Positions 1 through 8,806 of a DNA stretch of 64,000 nucleotides are shown here, piece by piece. The notes beneath the pieces were generated by a model. The model saw nothing but the letters and a program-made list of their open reading frames with translations. It did no database searches and was not told where the DNA came from. Location of the stretch: assembly GCA_016294075.1 (NCBI GenBank), contig JAEDCQ010000003.1:62001-126000 (forward strand). Reading direction: 5' to 3'. This DNA is from Lachnospiraceae bacterium. Lineage in GTDB: Bacteria; Bacillota; Clostridia; Lachnospirales; Lachnospiraceae. Position 1 is the stretch's first letter. Each line of letters begins with the position of its first letter. A program made the position numbers and the translations under genes.

Positions 1-1
1 C

Positions 2-145
2 TATTATCTTGCCGCCTCAATTTATCAGGAAAAAGGTCAATATGATAAAATCAGGCATCTTTTATTTGTTGCGGAAACATTACAGTCTGCAATGAAGAAT
101 ACTATCGTCCGTACTCTGAAAGAATCCTATCCAGATATCGGCTAG
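2..145 (+). CDS. C-terminal end of an unidentified protein (5' end outside window)
   Basis: An open frame enters from the left edge and ends at a TAG at 143-145, giving 47 residues that start YYLAASIYQE and end SYPDIG. The composition is protein-like and mostly helical (Leu, Ala, Lys, Glu, Gln), resembling the tail of a TPR or helical-bundle protein, but I do not recognise the family. It is convergent with the exonuclease gene and overlaps its 3' end by about 44 bp. I read it as the tail of a real plus-strand gene because the frame is open to the edge and reads well, but the fragment is short. Confidence 0.5.
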   Translation, partial: YYLAASIYQEKGQYDKIRHLLFVAETLQSAMKNTIVRTLKESYPDIG

Positions 146-842
146 CTTCGTTTTTTGTCAACCCTTCAATATTATACTCCGGAACTATTTTATGCTTATC
201 CAATTCCCGATATAACCTTTCTTTTTGGGCCTTTGTTGCAGGCCCCTCCCTTTTTATTTTATAAACTAAGGGATACGGCTGAAAAAGTTTATTTTTGGAT
301 GCATTGATATCCTCATCATTTCCAAACTGCTCCCACATTTTTTCATACAGCAACGCAGTTGCTCTTGCATCTTCTTCTGCTCTGTGAGCCAGGATAGGAA
401 TCCGGTAATATTCACAAAGAGCGCGCAGGCTTCTGCTTTCTATTGTCGGCAGAAACGACCTGGCTATCTTAAGCGTATCAATTCCTTTTTTCTCAAAACC
501 TTTTTCTTTCATCCACTGCGGTGGCATTTGATTTACTACGGCTCTCTTTAAAAAAGCATAATCAAACGATATATGATGTGCCATTAACACATCCTCTCCG
601 ATAAAAGAAAGAAGCTCTTCACAAATTTCCGAAAAAAACGGTGCTTTTGAAAGCATCTCCGAGGAAATACCCGTCAGCTCGGTAATCCGCTGCGGTACTT
701 CACGTCCCGGATTTACATAAGTATGAAAGACCTCCGTTTCTTTTCCACTTTGAAAACGGACTGCTGCTATTTCTATAATCCGGTCCTCTTTTGGCAAAAG
801 ACCGGTTGTTTCCAAATCTATTGATACAAAATCATGAATCAT
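102..842 (-). CDS. DnaQ-like 3'-5' exonuclease (DEDDh family)
   Basis: This 246-aa protein is a DEDDh exonuclease of the DNA polymerase III epsilon/PolC type. ExoI is visible as D9-x-E11 in 'SIDLETTG', ExoII as D94 in 'HHISFDYAF', and ExoIII as 'HRAEEDARAT' around residue 153, which carries the catalytic His and Asp. The last 60 residues form a basic Lys/Arg-rich extension beyond the nuclease fold. There is no polymerase domain, so it is a free-standing proofreading or repair nuclease. The ATG has a GGAG site 7 nt upstream that overlaps the end of nth, whose stop lies 4 bp away, so the two genes are very likely co-translated. The exact role (repair, RNA processing or proofreading) cannot be decided from sequence. 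Confidence 0.88.
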   Translation of the reverse strand: MIHDFVSIDLETTGLLPKEDRIIEIAAVRFQSGKETEVFHTYVNPGREVPQRITELTGISSEMLSKAPFFSEICEELLSFIGEDVLMAHHISFDYAFLKRAVVNQMPPQWMKEKGFEKKGIDTLKIARSFLPTIESRSLRALCEYYRIPILAHRAEEDARATALLYEKMWEQFGNDEDINASKNKLFQPYPLVYKIKREGPATKAQKERLYRELDKHKIVPEYNIEGLTKNEASRYLDRILSEYGR

Positions 843-845
843 CTG

Positions 846-1490
846 TTATCTCCGTCCTGCTTTTTTATCCGCACTGGGACAGAGTTCCCTTAAAAAACAT
901 TCCTCGCACTTTGGTGTCGGTGCTTTACAAATTGTTCTTCCGAGACGTATTAAATGAATATTGCAAAGAATCCAATGATTCTTCGGAAGCTTCTTCATCA
1001 AATCGAATTCTATCTTTACCGGATCTGTTTCCTTCGTGAATCCAAGCTTATATGCGATTCTTTTAACATGTGTATCTACAACAATACTTGGTTCATGAAA
1101 AATATTTCCGCGAATTACATTCGCCGTTTTTCGTCCGACGCCCGCAAGAGAAGTAAGTTCCTCAATCGAAGAAGGGACCTCACCGTTATAATCCTCTGCA
1201 AGCATTTTGCAGCACGCAATTATATTTTTTGCCTTATTATGATAAAAGCCGGTGGAATGGATATCCTGTTCCAATTCCTTTAAATCCGCATCTGCAAAGG
1301 CCTGTACCGTAGGATATTTTACAAATAAATCCTTCGTCACTATATTTACTCTGGCATCCGTACACTGCGCACTCAACATTGTCGCAATTAAAAGCTGCCA
1401 TGCATTTTCATGGTGCAGATAGCAGACATAATCCGTTCCATACTCCTTATCCAATGCATCCAAAATTGCTGTTATTTTCTTACTTGCCAT
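846..1490 (-). CDS. nth: endonuclease III
   Basis: This is a bifunctional DNA glycosylase/AP lyase that removes oxidised pyrimidines in base excision repair. The 214-aa length is usual for the family. It has the helix-hairpin-helix 'LAGVGRKTANVI' with the catalytic Lys, the catalytic Asp in 'VDTHVKRIAYKLG', and a C-terminal [4Fe-4S] ligand set C-x6-C-x2-C-x5-C in 'CKAPTPKCEECFLRELC'. The downstream exonuclease starts 4 bp after the stop, forming a small repair pair. The upstream radical SAM gene ends 62 bp before, on the same strand and with no clear terminator, so all may share a transcript. Confidence 0.95.
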   Translation of the reverse strand: MASKKITAILDALDKEYGTDYVCYLHHENAWQLLIATMLSAQCTDARVNIVTKDLFVKYPTVQAFADADLKELEQDIHSTGFYHNKAKNIIACCKMLAEDYNGEVPSSIEELTSLAGVGRKTANVIRGNIFHEPSIVVDTHVKRIAYKLGFTKETDPVKIEFDLMKKLPKNHWILCNIHLIRLGRTICKAPTPKCEECFLRELCPSADKKAGRR

Positions 1491-1551
1491 AAGTTCTCCT
1501 CTTTCTGATGCTCATTTTGTCGTATCTTTCTCCCTGCTCCATGCAGCCCTT

Positions 1552-3357
1552 TTAGTGCAATTTCGGAAGTTTCACGATACGACAGTCTTTTGTAATTACA
1601 TTACGTTCTTTATAATCAAATAATATCGGCTGCGGCTGCTCCGTTTTTTCTTCAATAATATTCTTTGCGGAAACAAAATCCTTTCTCCAGACAGGATAAT
1701 GAAAAAAATCCACATGCGTCATCTTTGCCAGCTGTCTGCTGTCATACAAAGAATATGCCGGAAGGTATATCCTCTCATTTTCCTCCTGCTGATAGAACTC
1801 TCGCAAATAGCTTTTATACGGCTTTACATCTTCTGCAAAGGAAGGTACTGACTTCATATTTTCACGAAGATAACAATCAAAAACAAGATACTCACGACAG
1901 ACTTTGGACAATTCTTCTACTGTTCTTGTATCTATGTTCATTTCCATAAGAAGTCCGTTTATAAATTCCAGCAGATACTCATAATGGGCAATACGTTTTG
2001 AGGAGGTCTGCAGATATCCCATTTCCTCATAAAATGCAGCCAGCTTTTCATATAGAAGAAATGCATCCTTTGTTAAAAGCTCTAAAAACCAAATTGTGTA
2101 GGAAAACTGTCCGCTGTTATAAAATAATTCTACCATCTCTTCTATCTGTTTTAAACGAATTACATCATCATAAGAAAGCCATTTTGTATACAATACTTCA
2201 TATGGCGGTGTATCCCGATACGCGATTCCGTATTCCCCTGCCTCTTTTTCCATGGCAGAACCCTTTAACACCTTTAAAAAACCTAATTGAAGCTGCTCCG
2301 GTTTCATGGAATATACATCATTAAAGGATTTATGAAAAGATTTATAATCTTCAAAGGGAAGTCCGGCAATTAAGTCCAAATGCTGATGAATGTTATTCCC
2401 TGCATTTACCCTCCGGACTGCATCCCGGAGCCTATCCAAATCCATCCGTCTGTTAATCGCATGTATTGTGTCGGGATTTGTAGACTGCACCCCTATTTCA
2501 AGCTGCACAAGTCCTTCTCGCATGGACTGGAGTAGTTCTATTTCCTCGTCCGTCAGCAAATCTGCCGATATTTCAAAATGAAAATTCGTGATTCCGTTGT
2601 CATGCTCCTTTATATAACGCCAGACAGTCATTGCATGCTCATGCTTTGCATTGAATGTTCGATCGATAAATTTTACCTGTGGCACCTTTTTATCCAAAAA
2701 GAATTGCAATTCTTGCTTAACCAATTCCAAATTTCGGAAACGAAGCTGTTTATCAATGGATGATAAACAGTATTTACAGCGGAACGGACAGCCCCGGCTG
2801 CTCTCGTAATATATGATTCGATTTTCAAACTCATTTAAATCATGATAAAGAAACGGAATATCATCCATCGAAAGACCGGCGCGTTCCTTTGTATAACCGG
2901 AAGACAAATAGAGTCCGGCAATACTTGCCAAAGAACATGCTTCTTTAGAAAGATACCACTGTATCAATTCTACAAAAGTCTGCTCTCCTTCGCCAATCAT
3001 AATTCCTGCCAAATAAGGAAATCTTTGCAGAAGCTTGTCCGGGTCAAAGGATACCTCCGGTCCGCCAAGCCAAATCGGAACCTCCGGCATAACTTTATGT
3101 AAATCACAAATTAAATCATATATTGCAAAGATGTTCCAAATATAACATGAAAACGCCACAACATCCGGTTTTTTCTTATATATATCTGCCTCTATATCCG
3201 TTAATTGCTGATTAATGGTATATTCAGCTATTTCGATATGTCTGCACAAAGATTCACCGTTATCATCATTAAACTTTCCTGCATATGCCGCCAGAGAATA
3301 AATGGCCGGATTGGAATGGATGTACTTTGCATTAATACCGACTAATAAAACTTTCAT
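1552..3357 (-). CDS. B12-binding radical SAM protein (DUF4080-type C-terminus)
   Basis: The 601-aa protein has an N-terminal cobalamin-binding Rossmann domain (about 1-140), a radical SAM barrel (about 175-400) with the cluster motif CPFRCKYC (CxxxCxxC), and a C-terminal region of about 200 residues matching what I recall as DUF4080. The family is widespread in Clostridia and its substrate is unknown; homologous class B enzymes do methyl transfer or ring rearrangement. The ATG overlaps the stop of the upstream TfoX-N gene in an ATGA arrangement (3354-3357), which implies translational coupling. No motif identifies the substrate. Confidence 0.9.
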   Translation of the reverse strand: MKVLLVGINAKYIHSNPAIYSLAAYAGKFNDDNGESLCRHIEIAEYTINQQLTDIEADIYKKKPDVVAFSCYIWNIFAIYDLICDLHKVMPEVPIWLGGPEVSFDPDKLLQRFPYLAGIMIGEGEQTFVELIQWYLSKEACSLASIAGLYLSSGYTKERAGLSMDDIPFLYHDLNEFENRIIYYESSRGCPFRCKYCLSSIDKQLRFRNLELVKQELQFFLDKKVPQVKFIDRTFNAKHEHAMTVWRYIKEHDNGITNFHFEISADLLTDEEIELLQSMREGLVQLEIGVQSTNPDTIHAINRRMDLDRLRDAVRRVNAGNNIHQHLDLIAGLPFEDYKSFHKSFNDVYSMKPEQLQLGFLKVLKGSAMEKEAGEYGIAYRDTPPYEVLYTKWLSYDDVIRLKQIEEMVELFYNSGQFSYTIWFLELLTKDAFLLYEKLAAFYEEMGYLQTSSKRIAHYEYLLEFINGLLMEMNIDTRTVEELSKVCREYLVFDCYLRENMKSVPSFAEDVKPYKSYLREFYQQEENERIYLPAYSLYDSRQLAKMTHVDFFHYPVWRKDFVSAKNIIEEKTEQPQPILFDYKERNVITKDCRIVKLPKLH

Positions 3358-3638
3358 GTTTGGCGCTTCTCCTGTTGAATATTCCGATATAGTTTCTTAC
3401 CTTTATTGAATACAATTATTTCTTTTGCTCCTTCATAGGGCAATTCATATGTTGCATCCGGCATAAGTGAAATAGCTGATTTAACAGGCTTTACCAGTAG
3501 CCTGTCATCATATATGCCACCAACAATTTTACCACGATAGTATAGGATATATTCTCCCATCATTGCTCTATATGTTATCTCTTCCAGTTCAGATAATTGT
3601 TCTGATATAAAATCTAAATACTCTTTACTTGAAGCCAT
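3354..3638 (-). CDS. TfoX N-terminal domain protein
   Basis: A short protein (94 aa from the chosen start) with the TfoX_N fold, recognisable by 'RAMMGEYILYYRGKIVGGIYDDRLLVKP'-type strands (motifs MMGEY and GGIYDDRL) and a final KLY segment. Related proteins are often called TfoX or competence regulators, but the isolated N-domain has no proven regulatory role in Firmicutes. I start at the ATG at 3636-3638 because GGGGAG sits 7 nt upstream; the frame extends 10 codons further but without a ribosome site. It overlaps the radical SAM start by 4 bp. Confidence 0.8.
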   Translation of the reverse strand: MASSKEYLDFISEQLSELEEITYRAMMGEYILYYRGKIVGGIYDDRLLVKPVKSAISLMPDATYELPYEGAKEIIVFNKGKKLYRNIQQEKRQT

Positions 3639-3761
3639 AGTAATCTCCCCAAAATTTCGATCTTTCAATTTGTATTAAAATTTTTTATTCATTTAAAATC
3701 CCAAAATATAATAAACTTTTACTCAAAAATAACATATTTTCTGAAAAGCCTCAATAACATG

Positions 3762-3791
3762 AAAAAAGACATCCTATCGGATGTCTTTTTT
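3762..3791 (-). terminator. Rho-independent terminator of the tRNA operon
   Basis: A hairpin with arms AAAGACATCC and GGATGTCTTT around a short loop, flanked by A and T runs on either side. It lies 13 bp past the 3' end of tRNA-Gly(GCC), as expected for the end of the minus-strand tRNA transcript. The symmetry would let it work in both directions. Confidence 0.85.
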
Positions 3792-3803
3792 GTGTTAGCT
3801 GAG

Positions 3804-3875
3804 AGCGCGAGACGGGGATCGAACCCGCGACCCTCTCCTTGGCAAGGAGATGCTCCACCGCTGAGCCACTCGCGC
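3804..3875 (-). tRNA. tRNA-Gly(GCC)
   Basis: A cloverleaf reads on the minus strand. The acceptor arms GCGCGAG/CTCGCGC pair fully, the anticodon stem is TCTCC/GGAGA with loop TTGCCAA (anticodon GCC), and the T arm contains GGTTCGATCCC. The discriminator is U. CCA is not encoded. It is the last gene of a three-tRNA operon. Confidence 0.95.
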
Positions 3876-3905
3876 ATATATAGCTGAAATGCATTCGCAT
3901 TTCAA

Positions 3906-3976
3906 AGCGGGTGATGGGAATCGAACCCACGTATCTAGCTTGGAAGGCTAGTGTTCTACCATTGAACTACACCCGC
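3906..3976 (-). tRNA. tRNA-Gly(TCC)
   Basis: The acceptor arms GCGGGTG/CACCCGC pair fully. The anticodon stem CTAGC/GCTAG encloses loop CTTCCAA, giving anticodon TCC. The T arm contains GGTTCGATTCC. CCA is not encoded. It is the middle gene of the operon, so both glycine isoacceptors are made together. Confidence 0.95.
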
Positions 3977-3979
3977 ATA

Positions 3980-4052
<73 letters not shown>

Positions 4053-4125
4053 TTCTTCGTATCACGACTGCTCTCCATCATTTCTCTTCCGGATTACTCG
4101 TCGCAACCAAATCACGACATGGATT

Positions 4126-4154
4126 ATTTTAATCTATACACCCCCATTTGTCAA
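4126..4154 (-). promoter_or_regulatory. sigma-A promoter of the Phe-Gly-Gly tRNA operon
   Basis: The minus strand has a perfect -35 TTGACA (4149-4154), a 17-bp spacer and -10 TAAAAT (4126-4131), placing the start of transcription about 65 bp before tRNA-Phe. The rest of the 4053-4282 gap holds nothing else I can support. Confidence 0.85.
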
Positions 4155-4282
4155 CTAAAATTGTATATTTTTCTGACACAATTAAAAGAAACGGCACCTG
4201 CCATCCAGACCACGTCCATCCGACAGATACCATTTCTTTTTCTTAATACATTCCCTTTATTTTTACCTACTACACAAAATGC

Positions 4283-5116
4283 TTATTCTTTAACACCACC
4301 GAGTGCAACACCGGCAATAATATATTTTGATAATGCAAAGTATACAACAAAGATAGGTATTACAGTAATAACAAGACCTACATAAATAATACCGTAATCG
4401 GAACGGAAACGCTCACCACGCAACAACTGGATAAACATCGGAAGTGTATATTTATCCTGTTTTGATAAAATCATGGATGGTGTATAGAAGTTATTCCATG
4501 AACCGATAAATGCAAAGATACACTGTGTTGCGACAGCCGGTTTTAACAGAGGCATTGCAATTCTGTTAAAGGTTGCAAATTCTTTTGAACCATCAATTCT
4601 GGCTGCTTCAAATAAGGAAGGACTGATTCCCAATACTCCGGCAGTTAATACGATCATTGTATTTCCATACCACATCCAGAAATTGATAAAACCAATAACT
4701 CCTCGTGTAATCCATTTTGTCTGGAGAAAACGAATTGCCTCGTCCACAATTCCAAACTGCATCAAAACCTGATTCACGGGACCGTTCGGATAATTCAAAA
4801 TAGAAGCAAATAATACAGAAACTGTTGCTGCTGTAATAATATTTGGCATAAAAATCATTATCTTGTAAGCACCCTGTGCTTTCAATTTTACCTTAGTATC
4901 CGTAAACCATACTGCCTGCAATAATGCAAATAAAATCTGGGGAACAAAACCCATTACCCACATAATAATTGTTGTTGCTATGGATTCACAGGTGTATGTA
5001 TCAAATAAAACACCTTCTTTACTTACTAATACATCCTTTATGTTTTTTAAGCCAACAAAAGTCGGACCAACCTCTGTATTGAACATACTGTCTGTATAGT
5101 TCTCACAGAATCCCAA
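4283..5116 (-). pseudogene. sugar ABC transporter permease, 5'-truncated remnant
   Basis: The 277-aa frame is a carbohydrate ABC transporter inner-membrane permease (binding-protein-dependent transport family). The EAA loop that contacts the ATPase is intact as 'EAARIDGSKEFATFNRIAMP', several membrane segments follow, and the end 'GVALGGVKE' is MalG-like. The N-terminus starts in mid-protein: 'FVGLKNIKDVL' normally follows a first membrane helix that is missing. The only start is a TTG (5114-5116) with no ribosome site, and upstream the frame runs into antisense of the GH94 remnant at an AAGCTT sequence (5115-5120). No substrate-binding protein, second permease or regulator is nearby. I read it as a dead remnant, though a truncated protein could still be made. 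Confidence 0.75.
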
Positions 5117-5805
5117 GCTTCTCCGTCTGACCAGATATCGTTACAACAATGTTCCCTATGACAACAACGGTCGTTACTTCTATATTAAAGAAAACGATAC
5201 CGTATGGAATCCCGGTTGGTAGCAAGTGTTACGGCATTTGTTCCAATTGGTGACAACTGTGAAATCAATAAACTGACTCTTAAGAATAACGGTAAAACAG
5301 CAAAGGAATTTTCTGTATTTTCCCACATAGAATTTTGTTTATGGAATGCAGTAGATGACAGCACCAACTTCCAGCGTAACTTAAATACCGGAGAAGTAGA
5401 ACTTGAGCCTTCCGTAATTTACCACAAGACAGAATACCGCGAACGTCGTAATCATTATGCGGTATATGGAGTAAATGTACCGGTTGCCGGATTTGATACA
5501 GACAGAGATTCTTTCCTCGGCGCTTACAGAAGCCCTTCTAATCCTGAGGTTGTAGACCCATGTATACCGGATACAATAAAGGACATGACCATTAAGAGAA
5601 CTTTCCGTGGTGCAGAATATATCATTAAGGTGGAAAACCCGGATGGCAATCAAAAGGGTATCAAAAAGATGATTGTAGACGGCAAAGAAATAGAAGGAAA
5701 TCTGATTCCTATAGAAGATGGCAAAAAACATACCATATTACAGCAGTTATGTAATATCCCGCTAGACATATTTAATAATGCATATATCAATCCTTATAAA
5801 TGTTA
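5117..5805 (+). pseudogene. GH94 cellobiose phosphorylase-like remnant with large internal deletions
   Basis: GH94 enzymes split cellobiose or cellodextrins with phosphate to glucose 1-phosphate. Here only pieces remain. From 5117 the frame reads LLRLTRYRYNN...VWNPGW, typical of the N-terminal beta-sandwich, then hits TAG (5218-5220). A shifted frame resumes at about 5222 with 'ASVTAFVPIGDNCEINKLT' and continues to 'FDTDRDSFLGAYRSP', then jumps directly to a C-terminal strand segment ('DPCIP', 'TFRGAEYIIKVENPDG', 'DGKEIEGN') and ends in an unrelated tail. The whole (alpha/alpha)6 catalytic domain (several hundred residues) is absent, as are the start and about 25-30 residues at the frameshift. 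Confidence 0.8.
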
Positions 5806-5814
5806 ACCTTTAAA

Positions 5815-5856
5815 AACAGGAGCCCGCAGCAAATATATCACTGCGGGCTCTTGTTT
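5815..5856. terminator. bidirectional Rho-independent terminator
   Basis: A 10-bp GC-rich stem GAGCCCGCAG/CTGCGGGCTC (5820-5829 and 5841-5850) with an 11-nt loop is followed by TTGTTT on the plus strand and by a T-rich stretch on the minus strand. It sits between the GH94 remnant and the convergent EAL gene, so it can stop both. Confidence 0.85.
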
Positions 5857-7495
5857 ATGCTAATAATTCTTTAAACTGTTCCATACGAATCGGTTTGGAG
5901 TATAAATATCCCTGATGACTGTATGCATTATACTGACGAATAAAATCGCGAAGCTGCTCATTCTCAATTCCTTCCACGCAGACCTGCATGCCAAGACCGT
6001 TTGCACACTGCACAATAGAATCTACCACAACCTGGGCGGCACGATTCATTTCGATATCCCGGACAAATCCCCTGTCAATCTTCAGGCAGTCGAAAGGAAA
6101 TTCGCACAACAACTCCAAAGAAGAATGACCGGTTCCGAAATCATCTAAGGCAACCTTAATTCCATTCGAGCGAAGGAAATGTATTTCTCCCTTCAAATAT
6201 TCCTTATCCATCGCACGGCAACGCTCTGTCAGCTCTAAACAGAGATTTTTTGCCGGAAAACCTGTTTTCTGAAGAATCTCCATCACGGAATCGCGGAATT
6301 TTCTGCGCTCAAGCTGTGTTGCGGATACATTCACATTGATGATAAAATTCGGATTCTCATCGATTATATTTTTACCTTCCGATAATGCCTGTTCGAGTAT
6401 CCAATTACCCAATTCAAAAAAGCATGGGTCATTTTCCAGCCACGGTATAAATCTTCCCGGAGGAACATCTCCGTATGGCTCCCTATTCCAGCGCAGCAAC
6501 GCTTCCATTCCGATAATATTCCCCGAATTGGCTTCTACTACCGGCTGATAACACATATAAAAGCCCTTACAGCCTTCTTCCACACATTGGCGCATAACAT
6601 CTAAAAGCTCCAGCGTTGTACGGCTGTACTCCTGAAATTCATCCTGAAAATAAACCAGCTCACCATGCTTTTTATGCTTTGACTTATCCAGAGCATAGCT
6701 CGCACTTGCCTGAATCGTATACTCTCCGGTATCCGCATGATCTGTTTTTACAACACCACAGGACACTGTCAGCGGAATATGATTTCCTTCCACTATCATC
6801 TCGTTTTTGGTAATCTGCTGAATCTTGGAATAAAATGCCTCAACATCCACATCTGCATTTGGGAAAATAATGGCAAATTTCGCTCCGTCCATTCGATAAA
6901 TGGTGCCTTTATCATGTGCTGCGGAAATCAGCTTTTCGGCAAATTTTTTCAGAACCTTATCTCCAAAGGCATATCCGTATACATCATTTACGATGGAAAA
7001 ACGGTTAATTCCCAATTGCATGATCAGCCATTTTTCACCATTTCTTTTTCGGATTGCCTGTAAAAAACCATATACATTATATAAGTTGGTAGTAGGGTCC
7101 ACTATTTCGTTTATCCCATGATTGATAATGGAACCAACAAACAAATCCGGCTCACCATTCTTACCTCTGGATACCACTCCGCGGCAGGTGCACATCACAT
7201 AATTTCCGTTCCGGTCAAGCACACGATAATCTAAAATATGTTCGTCTTTTTCCCCGTTAAATACAGCATTTATATCTTCATAATAAACTTGTCTATCCTC
7301 AGGATGGAGCAGATTACCCCAAATCTCTCCCGCATTTAAAAAAAACTCTCCGGGGAGTTCAAAATCCTCTGCTGCATTTTTTGACCATCTGGAAACCCCT
7401 GTCTGCATATTACAGACATATACATATCTTCTTCTGGAAGTAACGGATAATGCATCAAATATTCTACTTTCAAGACCTGTTCTGTCTAACTCCAT
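5855..7495 (-). CDS. PAS-GGDEF-EAL protein, probable c-di-GMP phosphodiesterase
   Basis: The 546-aa protein has a PAS-like sensor (about 10-130), a GGDEF domain (about 135-275) and an EAL domain (about 290-540). There is no membrane segment, so it acts in the cytoplasm. The GGDEF active site is degenerate: the signature reads 'RMDGAKFAIIF' where RxGGDEFA is expected, so cyclase activity is unlikely. The EAL site looks complete: 'GMEALLRW', the Asn in 'INVNVSATQLE', 'CLELTER', 'ALDDFGTG', 'LKIDRGFV', 'CVEGIE' and 'QGYLYSKP'. I infer a phosphodiesterase, possibly tuned by GTP binding to the GGDEF domain. The start at 7495 (MELDRTG) has AAAGGTGAAG upstream; the frame extends 25 codons further without a ribosome site. 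Confidence 0.9.
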   Translation of the reverse strand: MELDRTGLESRIFDALSVTSRRRYVYVCNMQTGVSRWSKNAAEDFELPGEFFLNAGEIWGNLLHPEDRQVYYEDINAVFNGEKDEHILDYRVLDRNGNYVMCTCRGVVSRGKNGEPDLFVGSIINHGINEIVDPTTNLYNVYGFLQAIRKRNGEKWLIMQLGINRFSIVNDVYGYAFGDKVLKKFAEKLISAAHDKGTIYRMDGAKFAIIFPNADVDVEAFYSKIQQITKNEMIVEGNHIPLTVSCGVVKTDHADTGEYTIQASASYALDKSKHKKHGELVYFQDEFQEYSRTTLELLDVMRQCVEEGCKGFYMCYQPVVEANSGNIIGMEALLRWNREPYGDVPPGRFIPWLENDPCFFELGNWILEQALSEGKNIIDENPNFIINVNVSATQLERRKFRDSVMEILQKTGFPAKNLCLELTERCRAMDKEYLKGEIHFLRSNGIKVALDDFGTGHSSLELLCEFPFDCLKIDRGFVRDIEMNRAAQVVVDSIVQCANGLGMQVCVEGIENEQLRDFIRQYNAYSHQGYLYSKPIRMEQFKELLA

Positions 7496-7552
7496 AGTCT
7501 CTTCACCTTTCCGCTCGAGTAATCCATAAAACGTTTTCACATATCTTGTTTT

Positions 7553-7561
7553 ATTATAACA
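7553..7561 (-). promoter_or_regulatory. extended -10 promoter of the EAL gene
   Basis: The minus strand reads TGTTATAAT, a perfect extended -10 element (TGnTATAAT), about 58 bp before the start codon. No good -35 is present, as expected for an extended -10 promoter. Confidence 0.5.
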
Positions 7562-7667
7562 TATCTGCAAAAATAAAGCATTTTTGAAAATAGACTAATT
7601 TTTTCTCCGTAAATTGGTTATTTTTCACACAATAAATCTATTCTTTTCTCATTATAGGGCAGATTCT

Positions 7668-8756
7668 CTATTTTAAGGTAATACTGTTATTCAAAACCTG
7701 TATACTGTATAAAAACAAAACATCCTGATTGGCAAAATCAACAAAGTCTCCAACCGATGCGGCCGGAAGATAACGAATATCTATTAGTATTGTCTTTTTA
7801 TACCCCTCAGCAAGAAGAGGTACAAGACATCGGCTGAAGGAATCACCAAAAACAATCAGTTCCTTCTCCGAAGCACTCTTTTGATTATCTATTGATACTA
7901 CGGAAATATTTCCTCCGAGAAACAGCTCATAAGGGTCTCTCCCTTTTGCCTTTTCTATATCATACATCGGTATTTCTTTTTTATTTTCAAAATCATATAC
8001 AAAACAGCTTTCTAAAATCTCATTGGAACAATAGTTCATGTCGTCAGGAACAATAGGTAGTGATATTTGTCCGTAATACACCCCGTAAAACGGTTCTTCG
8101 ACCGAAAAAACATTGTATTCCCCTGTAATCTTTGTCTCCATTGCAGATGCGATTTTTTCAGCAATATCCGCAATTCTTTCCTGTCTCCAATGAGTATCCG
8201 TTCTGTAAAAATCTGTCAGTTGAATATCTTCCATTATGGATATTGGTGTCAAGAAACGATTCTGCTTCTCCATTTCCCGTATAAACAATTCATAATCCAT
8301 CGAAAGATATTCTTCTTCCGAAAGGAAATAATTCTTATCGGGAATCATACACAAATACGGCCTGATATCCGTTCCTTCAAAATACATCCCGTTTATTTTA
8401 TTAAAAATTTTGGAAGCATACTCAATCGAGCTTAAATTCATCGGATACTCCATTTTTGCAAGGTATCCGTCCTTATAATAAATATTATCCATATCCTGTT
8501 TACGCATCACTCCCATTGAAAAAAGTGATTTTATCCCATGAAGCTTCTCACGAAGGGGAAACCGGTCCGTAACATACGCTTCCATATCCCTCATATAAGA
8601 TGCCGATACCAATGCTTCAAAGGAAATATCCGGTTTTTGTAAAAGCCTACGCCGCTCACTGACGGAGAACTCCTCCGGCTTTTTAAACATTACTGATAAT
8701 GCCGTCATTCCATATACAATTAAAAAAAGCAATACCGTTCTTTTTGCCTGCTTCAT
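7668..8756 (-). CDS. DHHW/AlgJ-type SGNH-like O-acyltransferase protein
   Basis: The 362-aa protein has one N-terminal membrane anchor (about 7-24) and an extracytoplasmic SGNH-hydrolase-like domain of the DHHW/AlgX/AlgJ group. The family motif appears as 'YRTDTHWRQE' around residue 180 (Asp and His of the triad) and the nucleophile block as 'VFGDSFSRCLVP' near residue 305. In alginate, cellulose and peptidoglycan acetylation systems such proteins move an acyl group, delivered across the membrane by an MBOAT protein, onto the extracellular polymer. The MBOAT gene lies 51 bp upstream on the same strand, so I infer such a pair here. It is the last gene of the sigma/RsiV operon. The acceptor polymer is unknown. 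Confidence 0.82.
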   Translation of the reverse strand: MKQAKRTVLLFLIVYGMTALSVMFKKPEEFSVSERRRLLQKPDISFEALVSASYMRDMEAYVTDRFPLREKLHGIKSLFSMGVMRKQDMDNIYYKDGYLAKMEYPMNLSSIEYASKIFNKINGMYFEGTDIRPYLCMIPDKNYFLSEEEYLSMDYELFIREMEKQNRFLTPISIMEDIQLTDFYRTDTHWRQERIADIAEKIASAMETKITGEYNVFSVEEPFYGVYYGQISLPIVPDDMNYCSNEILESCFVYDFENKKEIPMYDIEKAKGRDPYELFLGGNISVVSIDNQKSASEKELIVFGDSFSRCLVPLLAEGYKKTILIDIRYLPAASVGDFVDFANQDVLFLYSIQVLNNSITLK

Positions 8757-8806
8757 ATATACCCTCTCTGCATACTGCTATTTTCCCAATCCCGGCTATA
8801 TATTGT

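Noticed and set aside
4119..4385. 88-aa plus-strand open frame
   Set aside because: It overlaps the tRNA operon promoter and the permease 3' end in antisense, has no ribosome site and reads as low-complexity residues.
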